Shown here piece after piece: positions 8,732 through 19,225 of a DNA stretch of 64,000 nt. The notes beneath the pieces are model-generated. The model was not told the DNA's origin, did no database searches, and was given only the letters and a program-made list of their open reading frames with translations. A program made the translations under genes and the position numbers. Positions within the stretch are counted from its first letter, which is position 1; each line of letters starts with the position of its first letter. The stretch comes from Crocinitomicaceae bacterium (lineage in GTDB: Bacteria > Bacteroidota > Bacteroidia > Flavobacteriales_D > Crocinitomicaceae), in the NCBI GenBank assembly GCA_024643365.1, contig JAHENC010000021.1:223975-287974 (forward strand), read 5' to 3'.

Positions 8732-9411
8732 GAAACAAACTTGTATCCCACTCCACGTATGGAGAAGAAATGTTGTGGTGTCTTTGGATCTGCTTCGAAT
8801 AATTTCCTAAAAACAAGGATGTAATTATCAATGGTGCGAGTAGTTGGAAACTGATCAGTTCCCCAAACTCGGTCCAAAATCTCATTTCTAGAGATTACCT
8901 TACCTTCTTTCTCGTGAAATAACGTCAATAATTCCATTTCACGCTTCGAAAACTGATGAATGGAAAGTCCATCCTCGTTTTGAACGTTAAAGGTGCTAAA
9001 ATCAATGCGGTAACCACCAATTCTCATGTAACTTTGTGCTTCTGCACTGACAAGTCCTTGGGTAAGGATCTGAACTTTCAGCAAGAATTCTTCGAGGTCA
9101 AAAGGTTTCGCCAAGTAATCATTCGCACCCAGTTTCAGTCCTGCAACGCGATCGGCTGTTGTTCCCTTCGCTGATAGAAACAAAATGGGCGTTGCAGCAT
9201 GTTTACGTATTTCGCGACAAATGTCAAATCCATTTACATGTGGCAGCATGACATCCAAGATGATCAGGTCAAAATGAAAAGGTTTTGACAAAACATCCAA
9301 GGCTTTTTGTCCGTCTGTAAAACAATGAACATGGTAACCCTCCATTTCCAAATTGAGGGTAATAAGTTCAACTAAACTTTGTTCATCTTCGACCAAACAA
9401 ACACGCAGCAT
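8728..9411 (-). CDS. OmpR/PhoB-family response regulator, orphan
   Basis: A 227-residue regulator. The receiver domain has the acidic pocket VEDE (E8-D9), phospho-acceptor Asp53 in LIILDVMLP, the Ser switch in ILFLSAKG and Lys in LAKPFD. The winged-helix domain ends with TIDNYILVFRKLFEADPKTPQHFFSIRGVGYKF, the OmpR-class recognition helix and wing. No histidine kinase lies on either side, so its partner is encoded elsewhere; RprY of Bacteroides is a comparable regulator. It is divergent from the secreted protease gene (61-base spacer) and could control it, although this is only positional. Confidence 0.88.
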   Translation of the reverse strand: MLRVCLVEDEQSLVELITLNLEMEGYHVHCFTDGQKALDVLSKPFHFDLIILDVMLPHVNGFDICREIRKHAATPILFLSAKGTTADRVAGLKLGANDYLAKPFDLEEFLLKVQILTQGLVSAEAQSYMRIGGYRIDFSTFNVQNEDGLSIHQFSKREMELLTLFHEKEGKVISRNEILDRVWGTDQFPTTRTIDNYILVFRKLFEADPKTPQHFFSIRGVGYKFVS

Positions 9412-9414
9412 ACC

Positions 9415-9444
9415 TTTGAAAATTAAGAAAAAGTTCTATTTTTG
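9415..9444 (+). promoter_or_regulatory. Promoter of the secreted trypsin-like protease
   Basis: TTTG at 9415-9418 and TATTTTTG at 9437-9444, separated by 18 bases, match the Bacteroidota -33/-7 arrangement. The ATG follows 28 bases after the -7 element. The -33 overlaps the first codons of the divergent regulator gene. Confidence 0.55.
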
Positions 9445-9472
9445 AGGTGAAATTACAACAAACTATCAAACC

Positions 9473-11893
9473 ATGAAAAAATTAGTACTATCCACGTTGG
9501 TGTTGGTGTTAATGGTGAGTGCGAATTTATTCGGACAATCCTACATGTCAGCCATCAATAAATTTGAATTCTCCAAAAACATTCCTGTCCGAAGCGTCGA
9601 AGCACCAGATCGCGTGCAATTAGCTGAAGAAGATGTCCTTAGAGACCGTCAAGGCTTACTTTACCGCATTGGAGTGGCACGCTTAACGAATGTCAATACC
9701 GCAAACAGTGGAATTTGGTCTACTTTATCAAACGGAGACCGCCAATGGCAATTAATCGTCAATGCACCAGGCGCAGAGGCCATTAGTTTCTTATTTGAAA
9801 CATTTAAGATTTACGGTGGAACAACCTTGCGCATTCAGAACATGAAAGGACAAGATGTTCATGCGATCATGACCGCTGCTGATGTGCAAGAGCATTTTCG
9901 TCAAAATGCAGCCTTATGTTTCGGTGATAAATTAGTATTGTCCTTAATTGAGCCAAAATACACAACGCCGTCTGTGATTGATATGGACCGCATCATGTAT
10001 AATTACCGTTCAACTGGAAATCAAAGTGCTCAAAAAATCAATGAGTCTGATCCATGTGAAGTAAACGTAAACTGTACACCTGTTGGAGATCCTTGGCAAG
10101 ACGAAAAACGCGGTGTGGCTCGTTTATATGTTGTCGAAGGCACACAAGCTGGATGGTGTTCAGGAACCTTGATTAACAATACGGCTGCTGACTGTAAACC
10201 ATATTTTTTAACAGCTCTTCACTGTGGTGTGAATGCAACAACGGCAAACATGACACAATGGAAATTCTACTTTGGATACGAAGCACCAACTTGTACGAAT
10301 CCAACTACAGGCGGATCTCTTGCAAGTCATTTCATCACCGGATGTTTACGCATCGCGGATTCAGGTGACGGTGGTGGAAATTCTGGTTCAGACTTTTTAC
10401 TTGTTAAAATGGGGACAGCAAGCAACGAAGCGAATGTTATTACACAATTAAAATCTACCGCTTTCAATGCGTATTGGAATGGATGGAATGCTAACACAGC
10501 TGCTACTACCGGTGGAGCAAGTATTCATCATCCAGCTGGAGACATCAAGAAAATCTCCACTTTTACAGGAAATACAGTGAGTACGCAATGGGGTACAGCC
10601 GCAGGATCTCACTGGAGAGTAACATGGACATCTAATGCGAATGGATACGGTGTAACGGAAGGTGGTTCTTCTGGATCACCATTATTTAATAGCTCACAAG
10701 GATACGTAATCGGAACATTGACTGGTGGAGGTTCGTTTTGTACATCACAAACCGCTCCCGATCAATACGGAAAAATGGCTTTTCACTGGACAAACAACGG
10801 AACGGCAACGAATCGTCAGTTGAAACCATGGTTGGATCCAACAAACTCCGGCTTGCTCGTACTTGCTGGATCAACTGATCCTTGTTCAGTGGTTGTTCCA
10901 ACGGCCCCAATCGCCAATTTCGCGGCAAACCAAACGAATGTTACACCAGCAACAACGGTTCAATTTACAGATTTGACAACTGGCGTGCCTACATCTTGGG
11001 CTTGGACAGTCGCACCAGCAACTGGGTGGGTGTATACGGCAGGAACAAGTGCAACAAGTCAGAATCCACAAATTACCTTCAATACGGTTGGACAATACAC
11101 CATTACCTTGACCGCAACAAATGCACAAGGTTCGGATAGCGAAATCAAAAATAACTACATCGTTGTTGCCGCTTCAACTGGTCCATGTACAGGGTCTTCT
11201 GCGACATGTGATGAATTCATCAACAATGTCAACTTGAACACCATCAACAATACTTCAACTTGTTCAACGGGAGGTTATGCAAATTACACAACGACAACCA
11301 CAACGTTAGCAAAAGGTAGTTCGTACAGCTTGACTGTTATTCCAGGAACTCCTGGTCAAACAAACTCAGCTTACAACGATGATGAAATTGCCGCATGGAT
11401 TGATTTCAACAACAACAATAGCTTTAATGATCCAGGAGAGCAAGTGGGATATGTGCTTGTTGCAGCTGGATGGTCTAATGTATTCAACTTTACAGTACCA
11501 ACATCAGCTACGCTTGGAAACGTGCGTATGCGTGTTCGTATTTCGTATTCCCCAGATGGCGCAATTGACCCATGTGGACAAAGTACCTATGGAGAAGTCG
11601 AAGACTATACCATCAACATTACGGCTTCCAGTGGACTTACTGAAAATCCATTAGATGCCATTTCTGTGTATCCGAATCCAACGGAAAATGAATTATTCGT
11701 TGACATGAAAAATATTGACGCAGATTTAACGCGCATTGAAATCCTTGACCTTAGTGGAAAAGTACTTCAAGTTGCTTCAGCAAATCAAGGTGCTATCATG
11801 AAAATGAATACAAGCAACCTTGCTCAAGGAATGTACCAAATCAGAATCATTTCGGATGATTACGCGGTTACAAAACGCTTCGTGAAAAAATAA
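9473..11893 (+). CDS. Secreted trypsin-like serine protease (lysyl endopeptidase-like) with PKD, GEVED and T9SS sorting domains
   Basis: An 806-residue secreted protein. A signal peptide (about 1-22, ending NLFGQ) is followed by a propeptide. The S1-type domain has His250 in TALHCG, Asp307 in SGSDFLLVK and Ser400 in EGGSSGSP, the motif form seen in lysyl endopeptidases rather than GDSGGP. A PKD domain follows at about 480-560 (PIANFAANQTNVTPATTVQFTDLT), then a GEVED domain (about 590-720, with YGEVEDYTI). The type A T9SS sorting signal occupies the last 75 residues (ISVYPNPTENELFV, then GMYQIRI and KRFVKK). It should cross the outer membrane through the SprA machine encoded 7 kb downstream. 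A strong terminator follows. Confidence 0.9.
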   Translation: MKKLVLSTLVLVLMVSANLFGQSYMSAINKFEFSKNIPVRSVEAPDRVQLAEEDVLRDRQGLLYRIGVARLTNVNTANSGIWSTLSNGDRQWQLIVNAPGAEAISFLFETFKIYGGTTLRIQNMKGQDVHAIMTAADVQEHFRQNAALCFGDKLVLSLIEPKYTTPSVIDMDRIMYNYRSTGNQSAQKINESDPCEVNVNCTPVGDPWQDEKRGVARLYVVEGTQAGWCSGTLINNTAADCKPYFLTALHCGVNATTANMTQWKFYFGYEAPTCTNPTTGGSLASHFITGCLRIADSGDGGGNSGSDFLLVKMGTASNEANVITQLKSTAFNAYWNGWNANTAATTGGASIHHPAGDIKKISTFTGNTVSTQWGTAAGSHWRVTWTSNANGYGVTEGGSSGSPLFNSSQGYVIGTLTGGGSFCTSQTAPDQYGKMAFHWTNNGTATNRQLKPWLDPTNSGLLVLAGSTDPCSVVVPTAPIANFAANQTNVTPATTVQFTDLTTGVPTSWAWTVAPATGWVYTAGTSATSQNPQITFNTVGQYTITLTATNAQGSDSEIKNNYIVVAASTGPCTGSSATCDEFINNVNLNTINNTSTCSTGGYANYTTTTTTLAKGSSYSLTVIPGTPGQTNSAYNDDEIAAWIDFNNNNSFNDPGEQVGYVLVAAGWSNVFNFTVPTSATLGNVRMRVRISYSPDGAIDPCGQSTYGEVEDYTINITASSGLTENPLDAISVYPNPTENELFVDMKNIDADLTRIEILDLSGKVLQVASANQGAIMKMNTSNLAQGMYQIRIISDDYAVTKRFVKK

Positions 11894-11911
11894 GAAATCA
11901 TTTCACTCTTC

Positions 11912-11940
11912 AAAAAGGCTCCAAGTGGAGCCTTTTTTTT
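11912..11940 (+). terminator. Rho-independent terminator after the protease gene
   Basis: Stem AAAAAGGCTCC, loop AAGT, then GGAGCC running into eight T residues. It lies 19 bases after the protease stop codon. Confidence 0.9.
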
Positions 11941-12224
11941 ATCCTTCTACTTTTAAAGTTGAATGAAATGCGTCGGTTTCTTTATTATTCCGCGCTTTTT
12001 TTGCGTAGTAAGGAATTCAAGCAAATTGAACGCATCACCATTTTAGGTAAAGCTGAAATGTTTCAAAATTAAACATGAAGACCTAAAACCCAATTAGATG
12101 AAGGGATGACACGTCTTTCATCCTCTTTAAATCATACAAAAACACAGCGATTTGCCTTAAAAAATGGGCTAGCAAAACGACTTAATCTTAGCTTAACATT
12201 TCCTTCATTTTAAGCACAAATACC

Positions 12225-12232
12225 TAACTTTG
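12225..12232 (+). promoter_or_regulatory. -7 promoter element of sucA
   Basis: TAACTTTG followed by C fits TAnnTTTG. No TTTG is present at the -33 distance; instead TTAAT (12182), TTAAC (12193) and TTCAT (12204) stand in 11-base register just upstream. This resembles the operator-like sets before 49976 and 52988 but is weaker and differently spaced. Confidence 0.5.
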
Positions 12233-12257
12233 CGGTGTAAAAAAAGGATTGAAGCGA

Positions 12258-14969
12258 ATGGATAAGATTTCATATGTGGGAAATGCCGATGTTAATGCCA
12301 TCGACTACCTGTACGAACAATATCGTCAGAACCCAGAGAATGTAGATATTAGTTGGAGTAAATTCTTCGAAGGATTCGAATTTGCCCAAACGAATTTTGA
12401 GGAGAAAGGCGTCATACCAGAAAATTATGTCAAAGAATTCAAGGTATTAAACCTCATCAACGGGTACCGAACACGTGGACACCTCTTCACGAAAACGAAT
12501 CCAGTTCGCGAACGCAGACAATATGCTCCAACATTAGAGATTGGCAATTTCGGGTTAAGCGAAGCTGACTTAAATGAAGTTTTTCAAGCCGGAGAAGAAA
12601 TCGGTATTGGTGCAGCAAAATTGAGTGACATTATTGCTCACTTGGAATTAACGTATTGTCAGTCTATTGGAATCGAATACATCTACATGCGTGATCCAGA
12701 TCGCATCGATTGGTTCCGAAATAAAATTGAATTAAATAATCGTCCGTCTTTTGATAAAAACCGTAAGATTCAAATATTCAAGAAGCTCAATGAAGCATCT
12801 GGATTTGAAGCATTTTTAGGGAAAAAGTTCGTTGGTCAAAAACGATTTTCGATTGAAGGTGGGGAAGCCTTAATTCCTGCCTTAGATACACTTGTTCAAA
12901 AAGGTACAAGCTTAGGGGTTGAGTATTTCGTTATGGGAATGGCTCACCGTGGACGCTTAAATACCTTGACAAATATTTTCGAGAAACGTCCGCGTGACAT
13001 CTTCTCTGAATTCGAAGGAAAACAATTCGACTTTGAAGGATATTTTGATGGTGACGTGAAATACCACCAAGGATTTACGTCCCACGTGAAAATGAATGGT
13101 GACAAAGAAATAGGACTTACTTTAGCGCCGAATCCATCTCACCTTGAAGCAGTCAACACTGTTGTGGAAGGAATCTCTCGTGCTAAAATTGATCAAGTTT
13201 TCCACGACGAAAGCAAAGTATGTCCAGTGTTGATTCACGGAGATGCTGCTGTTGCCGGACAAGGTATCGTATACGAAACAATTCAAATGGCACAATTGGA
13301 TGGGTACCGCGCAGGTGGAACCATTCACATCGTAGTTAACAATCAAGTTGGATTCACCACGAATTACTTGGATGCACGTTCATCTACGTACTGTACTGAT
13401 GTGGCGAAAACGACTTTGTGTCCAGTCTTCCACGTAAATGGAGATGACATCGAAGCGGTTGTTCAAACAATCGAAATCGCTATGGAATACAGACAACAAT
13501 TCCACCGCGATATTTTTATTGACTTACTTTGCTACCGCAAGTACGGACACAACGAAGGCGACGAACCAAAATTCACGCAACCGAAGTTGTACAATATCAT
13601 TGCAAAACACCCGAATCCGAAGGATATTTATTTGGAGCAACTTGAAAGAGAAGCTATTTTATCCAAAGATGACGCGAAGAAAATTGAAGAAGAATATCAA
13701 CAATTCTTGGAGGATGAATTCACAGCCTCTAGAAAGAATGAAAAAGCCTTGGTTTATGACTTCCTAAGTTTGACTTGGGATAAATACCGTCACGGAACAC
13801 AAAAGGACTTCGATGCTTCGCCGAAAACAGGTTTGGATAAAAAGAAATTAATGGAACTGGGCATCAAATTGTCCACGCTTCCGGAAGGAAAAAAATATTT
13901 CCGAAAAATCGCTAAAATCTTTGAAGATCGTTTGAATGCATTCAAAGACGATAAATTAGACTGGGGATCTGCCGAGATGCTTGCTTATGCAACTTTATTA
14001 ACCGAAGGACACCCGGTTCGTATTTCAGGACAAGACGTAGAACGCGGAACATTCTCGCACCGTCACGCTGTCGTAAAAACTGAAGACACCGAAGAAGAAG
14101 TGGAAACATTGAACTTGTTATCAGATAAACAAGCAAACTTTTCCATCTACAACTCTTTGTTATCTGAATACGGCGTACTAGGATTTGAATACGGTTATTC
14201 ATTGGCGACACCAAACTCTTTAACCATTTGGGAAGCGCAATTTGGAGACTTCTTCAACGGAGCGCAAATCATGATCGACCAATTCATTTCTGCCGGAGAA
14301 GACAAATGGGCAACGCAAAGTGGTCTTGTGATGTTACTTCCTCACGGTTATGAAGGACAAGGTGCGGAACACTCATCTGGTAGAATGGAACGATTCTTAC
14401 AGCAATGTGCCGATTTAAATATGCAAATTGTCAACACCTCTACCCCTGCAAACCATTTCCATTTGTTGAGAAGACAAATGAAGAGGGATTTCAGAAAACC
14501 GTTGGTTGTTTTCTCACCTAAAATGTTACTTCGCTACCCTGCGGCAACATCAACTTTAGCAGAATTAGCAAGCGGCTCCTTCCAAGAAGTCTTAGATGAT
14601 CCGACAGCAAATGTAAAAACGGTAGATACCGTTGTCCTTTGTAGCGGTAAATTCTACTACGAAATGAAAGTGAAAGCGGAAGAAATCGGAGTGAAAAACA
14701 TGGCATTTGTTCGTGTGGAGCAACTTTATCCGCTTCCTCAAATACAAATTGATGCCATTTTAGCAAAATACAAAGCAAAAAATATCCTTTGGGCACAAGA
14801 AGAACCAGCGAATATGGGAGCATGGACACACATCGCTATGAGCATGCGTCACCTTCCAATTCAAGGAATTTGTCGTTCCGCTTCTGCTGCTTCTGCCGAA
14901 GGATCAAAAAAATTACACGAAATTAGATTGGCGAAGTTGTTCAGTGACATCTTTGCTTTTGCAAAATAA
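12258..14969 (+). CDS. sucA: 2-oxoglutarate dehydrogenase E1 component
   Basis: A 903-residue thiamine-diphosphate enzyme that decarboxylates 2-oxoglutarate and passes the succinyl group to the lipoyl arm of SucB in the TCA cycle. Visible features are the N-terminal [24 protein letters not shown], the [11 protein letters not shown] block, [14 protein letters not shown], the diphosphate-binding stretch [41 protein letters not shown] and the transketolase-like C-terminal half with [19 protein letters not shown] 12258 is chosen because it gives the family N-terminus; the in-frame TTG at 12249 adds only three residues. sucB follows after 22 bases. Confidence 0.96.
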   Translation: MDKISYVGNADVNAIDYLYEQYRQNPENVDISWSKFFEGFEFAQTNFEEKGVIPENYVKEFKVLNLINGYRTRGHLFTKTNPVRERRQYAPTLEIGNFGLSEADLNEVFQAGEEIGIGAAKLSDIIAHLELTYCQSIGIEYIYMRDPDRIDWFRNKIELNNRPSFDKNRKIQIFKKLNEASGFEAFLGKKFVGQKRFSIEGGEALIPALDTLVQKGTSLGVEYFVMGMAHRGRLNTLTNIFEKRPRDIFSEFEGKQFDFEGYFDGDVKYHQGFTSHVKMNGDKEIGLTLAPNPSHLEAVNTVVEGISRAKIDQVFHDESKVCPVLIHGDAAVAGQGIVYETIQMAQLDGYRAGGTIHIVVNNQVGFTTNYLDARSSTYCTDVAKTTLCPVFHVNGDDIEAVVQTIEIAMEYRQQFHRDIFIDLLCYRKYGHNEGDEPKFTQPKLYNIIAKHPNPKDIYLEQLEREAILSKDDAKKIEEEYQQFLEDEFTASRKNEKALVYDFLSLTWDKYRHGTQKDFDASPKTGLDKKKLMELGIKLSTLPEGKKYFRKIAKIFEDRLNAFKDDKLDWGSAEMLAYATLLTEGHPVRISGQDVERGTFSHRHAVVKTEDTEEEVETLNLLSDKQANFSIYNSLLSEYGVLGFEYGYSLATPNSLTIWEAQFGDFFNGAQIMIDQFISAGEDKWATQSGLVMLLPHGYEGQGAEHSSGRMERFLQQCADLNMQIVNTSTPANHFHLLRRQMKRDFRKPLVVFSPKMLLRYPAATSTLAELASGSFQEVLDDPTANVKTVDTVVLCSGKFYYEMKVKAEEIGVKNMAFVRVEQLYPLPQIQIDAILAKYKAKNILWAQEEPANMGAWTHIAMSMRHLPIQGICRSASAASAEGSKKLHEIRLAKLFSDIFAFAK

Positions 14970-14991
14970 TACGAGTTTAAAAAAGGAAATT

Positions 14992-16257
14992 ATGGCTATG
15001 CTAGAAATGAAAGTCCCTAGTCCGGGCGAATCAATATCCGAAGTAGAAATCGCAACTTGGTTGGTTGCAGACGGTGACTATGTTGAAAAAGACCAAGCAA
15101 TTGCAGAAGTTGATTCTGACAAAGCAACACTCGAACTTCCAGCAGAAGAAAGCGGAATCATCACGCTAAAAGCAGCAGAAGGGGATGTTGTTAAAGTTGG
15201 TCAAGTGGTGTGCTTAATTGATACATCTGCAGCGAAACCAGCAGGAAGCGCAACAGTAGCGGCAGCAAAACCAGCGGAAGCAACTCCAGCTGCAGCTCCA
15301 GCAAAAGAAGAGAAAGCGGCAGCAGCTCCGAATCCAGATCCAATTAAATCTGATTCTTATGCAGCTGGTTCAGCTTCACCTGCAGCGTCAAAATTGATGA
15401 AAGAGAACAATGTTTCTGCGAATCAAGTGAAAGCAAGTGGTAAAGATGGACGCATCACAAAACAAGATGTCATCGAAGCAATGTCCGCCGGATTCTCAAC
15501 AGATGCTGCGAAAGTTTGGGGCGGATCTCGCAACCAAAGTCGTGAAAAAATGTCCATGTTGCGCCGTAAAATCGCAGAACGTCTCGTTGCCGTGAAAAAC
15601 GAAACAGCGATGTTGACGACATTCAATGAAGTGGACATGAAACCAATCATGGACCTTCGTGCAAAATACAAAGATGCCTTCTCCAAGCACCACGAAGTGA
15701 ACTTAGGATTTATGTCCTTCTTCACAAAAGCGGTAACAGAAGCCTTGAATTTATACCCATCTGTTAACGGACAAATCAGCGGAAATGAAATGATTTTCCA
15801 TGATTACGCAGATATTGGTATTGCTGTTTCTTCTCCAAAAGGACTCATGGTTCCAGTTGTGCGCAACGCAGAGCAAATGTCTTTGGCTGAAATCGAACGT
15901 GAAATCAAACGATTAGCGATCAAAGCAAGAGATGGAAAAATTACACCTGAAGACATGACTGGCGGGACATTTACCATCACCAATGGTGGGGTTTTTGGGT
16001 CGATGTTGTCTACTCCGATCATCAATCCACCTCAATCTGCGATCCTTGGAATGCACAACGTCGTAGAGCGTCCTGTTGCAATTAATGGGAAAGTGGAAAT
16101 TCGTCCAATCATGTATGTAGCATTGTCCTACGATCACCGCATCATCGATGGAAAAGAATCTGTTGGATTCCTAGTGAAAGTAAAAGAAATGCTAGAGCAC
16201 CCAGAAAGAATGATCTTTGGTTCAAAAGATCCATTAGAAGTTCTTCTCGGACTATAA
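14992..16257 (+). CDS. sucB: 2-oxoglutarate dehydrogenase E2 (dihydrolipoyllysine succinyltransferase)
   Basis: A 421-residue E2 subunit. The lipoyl domain (about 1-75) carries the modified lysine in [13 protein letters not shown]. An Ala/Pro/Lys linker (about 80-120) leads to the peripheral E3-binding domain ([32 protein letters not shown]). The catalytic domain ends with [15 protein letters not shown], including the His and Asp of the HxxxDG motif. I chose ATG 14992 ([14 protein letters not shown]), preceded by AAAAAGGAAA; an earlier in-frame start at 14944 lies inside sucA and adds unrelated residues. Together with sucA it makes two of the three complex subunits; E3 is not in the window. 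Confidence 0.95.
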   Translation: MAMLEMKVPSPGESISEVEIATWLVADGDYVEKDQAIAEVDSDKATLELPAEESGIITLKAAEGDVVKVGQVVCLIDTSAAKPAGSATVAAAKPAEATPAAAPAKEEKAAAAPNPDPIKSDSYAAGSASPAASKLMKENNVSANQVKASGKDGRITKQDVIEAMSAGFSTDAAKVWGGSRNQSREKMSMLRRKIAERLVAVKNETAMLTTFNEVDMKPIMDLRAKYKDAFSKHHEVNLGFMSFFTKAVTEALNLYPSVNGQISGNEMIFHDYADIGIAVSSPKGLMVPVVRNAEQMSLAEIEREIKRLAIKARDGKITPEDMTGGTFTITNGGVFGSMLSTPIINPPQSAILGMHNVVERPVAINGKVEIRPIMYVALSYDHRIIDGKESVGFLVKVKEMLEHPERMIFGSKDPLEVLLGL

Positions 16258-16273
16258 GTCAAAATACCTAATG

Positions 16274-16322
16274 AAATCCTCGTAAGCGATTGAACAAACA
16301 ATCACTTGCGAGGATTTTTTGT
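16274..16322 (+). terminator. Long-hairpin terminator after sucA-sucB
   Basis: AAATCCTCG at 16274 pairs with CGAGGATTT ending at 16317, and the inner arms TAAGCGATTG and CAATCACTTG also pair with one wobble and one mismatch, giving a near-perfect 19-bp stem around a six-base loop. A run of T residues follows. Confidence 0.88.
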
Positions 16323-16345
16323 TTTCCCTATTCGGCTCGTTTTCG

Positions 16346-16353
16346 TATATTTG
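16346..16353 (+). promoter_or_regulatory. -7 promoter element of maeB
   Basis: TATATTTG matches the -7 consensus, with a TTTG at 16318-16321 (24-base spacing, slightly long) in the tail of the preceding terminator. The ATG of the malic enzyme gene is 19 bases further on. Confidence 0.5.
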
Positions 16354-16371
16354 TTTCCCTAAAATAATGGA

Positions 16372-18642
16372 ATGTCGAAAATCAGAAAACAAGATGCCTT
16401 GGATTACCATTCTTCCGGAAAACCCGGGAAGATTGAAGTAGTACCAACAAAACCTTATGCATCTCAACGTGATTTATCACTCGCCTACTCTCCAGGTGTT
16501 GCAGAACCATGTCTAAAAATCGCCGAGAATAAGGCAGATGTCTATAAATATACGAGCAAAGGAAACTTAGTAGCGGTAATCACCAACGGAACAGCAGTTC
16601 TTGGTTTAGGTGATATTGGACCAGAAGCGTCCAAGCCGGTAATGGAAGGAAAAGGATTACTTTTCAAGATTTTTGCCGATATCGATGTATTTGACATCGA
16701 AATTGATGCAAAAGATCCAGAACTTTTCATTCAAACGGTTAAAGCGATTGCACCAACATTTGGTGGAATCAACCTAGAAGATATCAAAGCTCCTGAAGCT
16801 TTCGAAATCGAAAGAAGACTGAAAGAAGAGTTGGATATTCCGATTATGCACGATGACCAACATGGAACAGCCATCATCAGTTCAGCTGCCCTGTTAAATG
16901 CATTGGAATTAGCGAAAAAGAAAATTTCCAAAGTGAAAATCGTTGTTTCCGGAGCCGGAGCAGCAGCGATTTCTTGCGCACGCTTGTACCATTCCCTAGG
17001 TGTTCAATTAGAAAACCTCTATTTGTACGATTCCAAAGGATTGATCCACAAAGGAAGAACAGACTTGGATGAAATGAAAGCTTATTACGCGAATCATCCG
17101 AAAGATATCCCATTCGATCAAGCATTTAAAAATGCCGATGTGTTCTTAGGATTGTCAAAGGCTGGACTCGTTTCGAAAGACATGATTGCAAGCATGGCGA
17201 AAGATCCAATTGTATTTGCTTTAGCGAATCCTGAACCAGAAATCTCCTACAAAGAAGCAACCTCCGTTCGTAAGGATATCATCATGGCTACCGGACGCTC
17301 AGACCATCCTAATCAAGTGAATAATGTATTGGGATTCCCATACATTTTCCGTGGCGCATTGGATGTTCGTGCGAAAAGTATCAACGAAGAAATGAAATTA
17401 GCAGCCGTGAAAGCGATTGCATCTCTTGCGAAGGAAACCATTCCAGAGGAAGTAATCGAAGCATACGGTGGGAAAAATATTTCGTTTGGACGTGAGCAAA
17501 TCATACCAAAACCATTAGATCCACGTTTGATTTACTACGTGGCACCTGCTGTGGCGCGTGCTGCGATGGAATCTGGTGTGGCGCAATTCCCTATTCAAAA
17601 TTGGGAGGACTACGAAAATCAGCTGAAAAGTCGATTGGGCTTAGACAACAAACTCGTGCGTAACATCACGACAAAAGCACAAGGAAATCCGAAAACAGTT
17701 GTCTTCCCTGAAGGTGACAATATTAAAATACTTAAAGCAGCGCAACAAGCGTACGAAGATGGAGTCGCTTTCCCAATTTTACTGGGACGCAAACAAAAGA
17801 TTCTCGATTTGATGAACGAATATGGCATCGAAATGCCTGAGGTTCAAATCATCGACTGTAAGTCCGATGAGGAAGAAAAACGAAGAATCGCCTACGGTTC
17901 AGTATTCTTCGAAAAACGCAAGCGCAAAGGAATGACAGAATTTGAGTCCATTTCCTTGATGCGCGAACGAAATTACTTTGGTGCCATGATGGTCGATCAA
18001 GGTGATGCCGATGCGATGATTACAGGAATTACTCGCAGCTACCGCTCGTCTGTTCGTCCAGCAATTCGAACAATTGGCATGCAAAAAGATGTGAACGTTG
18101 TTTCAGGAATGTACATTCTAAACACCAAAAGAGGACCCCTTTTCTTGGCGGATACAACCGTAAACTTGAATCCAACGGCTGAGCAAATTGCAGAAATTAC
18201 GGTTCACGCCGCTAAAATGATTCGTCGTTTGAAAATGACACCACGAATCGCATTATTGAGCTATTCGAATTTCGGATCTTCACCTGGACCAGACCCAGAA
18301 AAAATGGCGAGGGCAGCAGAGATCTTGCACGAAACGCATCCAAATTTGATTGTTGACGGAGAAATGCAGGCGAATTTTGCCTTGAATGGCGAATTAATGA
18401 ACGAGAAATTCCCTTTCTCTACACTTGCGAATAAAGAAGTGAATACCTTGATTTTCCCGAATCTTTCTTCTGGAAATATTGCCTACAAGTTGTTGCAACA
18501 AATGAACGAAGTTGATGCGATTGGTCCGATCTTAATTGGACTCAGAAAATCTGTTCACGTTCTTCAACTAGGTGCTTCTGTCAGAGAAATTAACAACATG
18601 ATTAAAATTGCGGTGATTGACGCACAAAACAACGAGAAATGA
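16372..18642 (+). CDS. maeB: NADP-dependent malic enzyme with C-terminal phosphotransacetylase-like domain
   Basis: A 756-residue two-domain enzyme of the MaeB type. The N-terminal malic enzyme half (about 1-425) decarboxylates malate to pyruvate with NADP+. It shows LAYSPGVAEPC, the catalytic and metal-binding GDIGPEASKPVMEGK, the IMHDDQHGTAI block and the dinucleotide fold VSGAGAAAISCARLY. The C-terminal half (about 430-756) is homologous to phosphate acetyltransferase (KTVVFPEGDN, MYILNTKRGPLFLADTTVNLNPTAEQ); in MaeB enzymes it is a regulatory rather than catalytic domain. The length is standard. Its stop overlaps the ruvA start (ATGA). Confidence 0.95.
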   Translation: MSKIRKQDALDYHSSGKPGKIEVVPTKPYASQRDLSLAYSPGVAEPCLKIAENKADVYKYTSKGNLVAVITNGTAVLGLGDIGPEASKPVMEGKGLLFKIFADIDVFDIEIDAKDPELFIQTVKAIAPTFGGINLEDIKAPEAFEIERRLKEELDIPIMHDDQHGTAIISSAALLNALELAKKKISKVKIVVSGAGAAAISCARLYHSLGVQLENLYLYDSKGLIHKGRTDLDEMKAYYANHPKDIPFDQAFKNADVFLGLSKAGLVSKDMIASMAKDPIVFALANPEPEISYKEATSVRKDIIMATGRSDHPNQVNNVLGFPYIFRGALDVRAKSINEEMKLAAVKAIASLAKETIPEEVIEAYGGKNISFGREQIIPKPLDPRLIYYVAPAVARAAMESGVAQFPIQNWEDYENQLKSRLGLDNKLVRNITTKAQGNPKTVVFPEGDNIKILKAAQQAYEDGVAFPILLGRKQKILDLMNEYGIEMPEVQIIDCKSDEEEKRRIAYGSVFFEKRKRKGMTEFESISLMRERNYFGAMMVDQGDADAMITGITRSYRSSVRPAIRTIGMQKDVNVVSGMYILNTKRGPLFLADTTVNLNPTAEQIAEITVHAAKMIRRLKMTPRIALLSYSNFGSSPGPDPEKMARAAEILHETHPNLIVDGEMQANFALNGELMNEKFPFSTLANKEVNTLIFPNLSSGNIAYKLLQQMNEVDAIGPILIGLRKSVHVLQLGASVREINNMIKIAVIDAQNNEK

Positions 18643-19214
18643 TCGGTAGATTGAACGGACGCTTAATTGAGAAAAATCCAACAGACCTACTCATTGAATG
18701 TGGTGGCGTTGGGTACGAGGTGAAAATTTCACTCAATACGTTTTCTCAACTAGGTAGCGACGAAGCAGTGCAAGTTTTCACGAAGTTAATCGTTCGCGAA
18801 GATGCTCACATTCTATATGGATTTGCGAATAAGGAAGAACGAGAAATGTTTAATCACTTGGTGAGTGTTTCGGGAATTGGACCAAATACAGCCATGATCA
18901 TGCTTTCCTCTCTCGTGCCAGATGAAATTGCACAAGCAATTTTGACCGAGGACGTTGCTACCATTCAGAAAATCAAAGGAATCGGAACAAAAACCGCTCA
19001 ACGAGTGATCATCGATTTGAAAAGTAAAGTATCCAAAATGGAACTTTCTTCAGAAAATATTTTCACTTCAAACAATAGAAATCGTTTTGATGCGTTAAAT
19101 GCATTGGTATCTCTCGGATTTGATAAGAAATCCGCCGAAAAAGTATTGGATAAAATCGATACAGGAAACCAAAGCGTGGAAGAACTCATTAAAGACGCAT
19201 TAAGGAATTTATAA
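18639..19214 (+). CDS. ruvA: Holliday junction branch migration protein RuvA
   Basis: A 191-residue DNA-binding subunit that tetramerises on four-way junctions and loads the RuvB motor during recombination and repair. The N-terminal OB-fold begins MIGRLNGRLIEKNPTDLLIECGGVGYEV. Two helix-hairpin-helix motifs follow, VSGIGPNTAMIMLSS (about 74-88) and IKGIGTKTAQRVIIDLKSK (about 109-127). The C-terminal RuvB-binding domain is NALVSLGFDKKSAEKVLDKI. It overlaps maeB by four bases and is 11 bases upstream of sprA; the ruvA-sprA adjacency is widely seen in flavobacteria. Confidence 0.96.
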   Translation: MIGRLNGRLIEKNPTDLLIECGGVGYEVKISLNTFSQLGSDEAVQVFTKLIVREDAHILYGFANKEEREMFNHLVSVSGIGPNTAMIMLSSLVPDEIAQAILTEDVATIQKIKGIGTKTAQRVIIDLKSKVSKMELSSENIFTSNNRNRFDALNALVSLGFDKKSAEKVLDKIDTGNQSVEELIKDALRNL

Positions 19215-19225
19215 CGAAACAAAAA

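Larger units (their letters stand above)
11894..12257. other. Intergenic region between the protease and sucA
   Basis: It holds the protease terminator near its left end, a small hairpin at about 12103-12124 (GGATGA/TCATCC), three TTAAN-like pentamers in 11-base register at 12182-12208, and the sucA -7 element. A possible 34-codon frame at 11968-12072 has no support beyond its length. I see no other gene here. Confidence 0.6.

Noticed and set aside
9473-11893. Inactive protease because the usual GDSGGP is absent
   Set aside because: GSSGSP with His250, Asp307 and Ser400 is the form used by lysyl endopeptidase-type enzymes, so activity is expected.
11968-12072. A 34-codon plus-strand frame in the intergenic region before sucA
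   Set aside because: No start signal, no hydrophobic or domain pattern, and it lies just after a terminator with no promoter in front.
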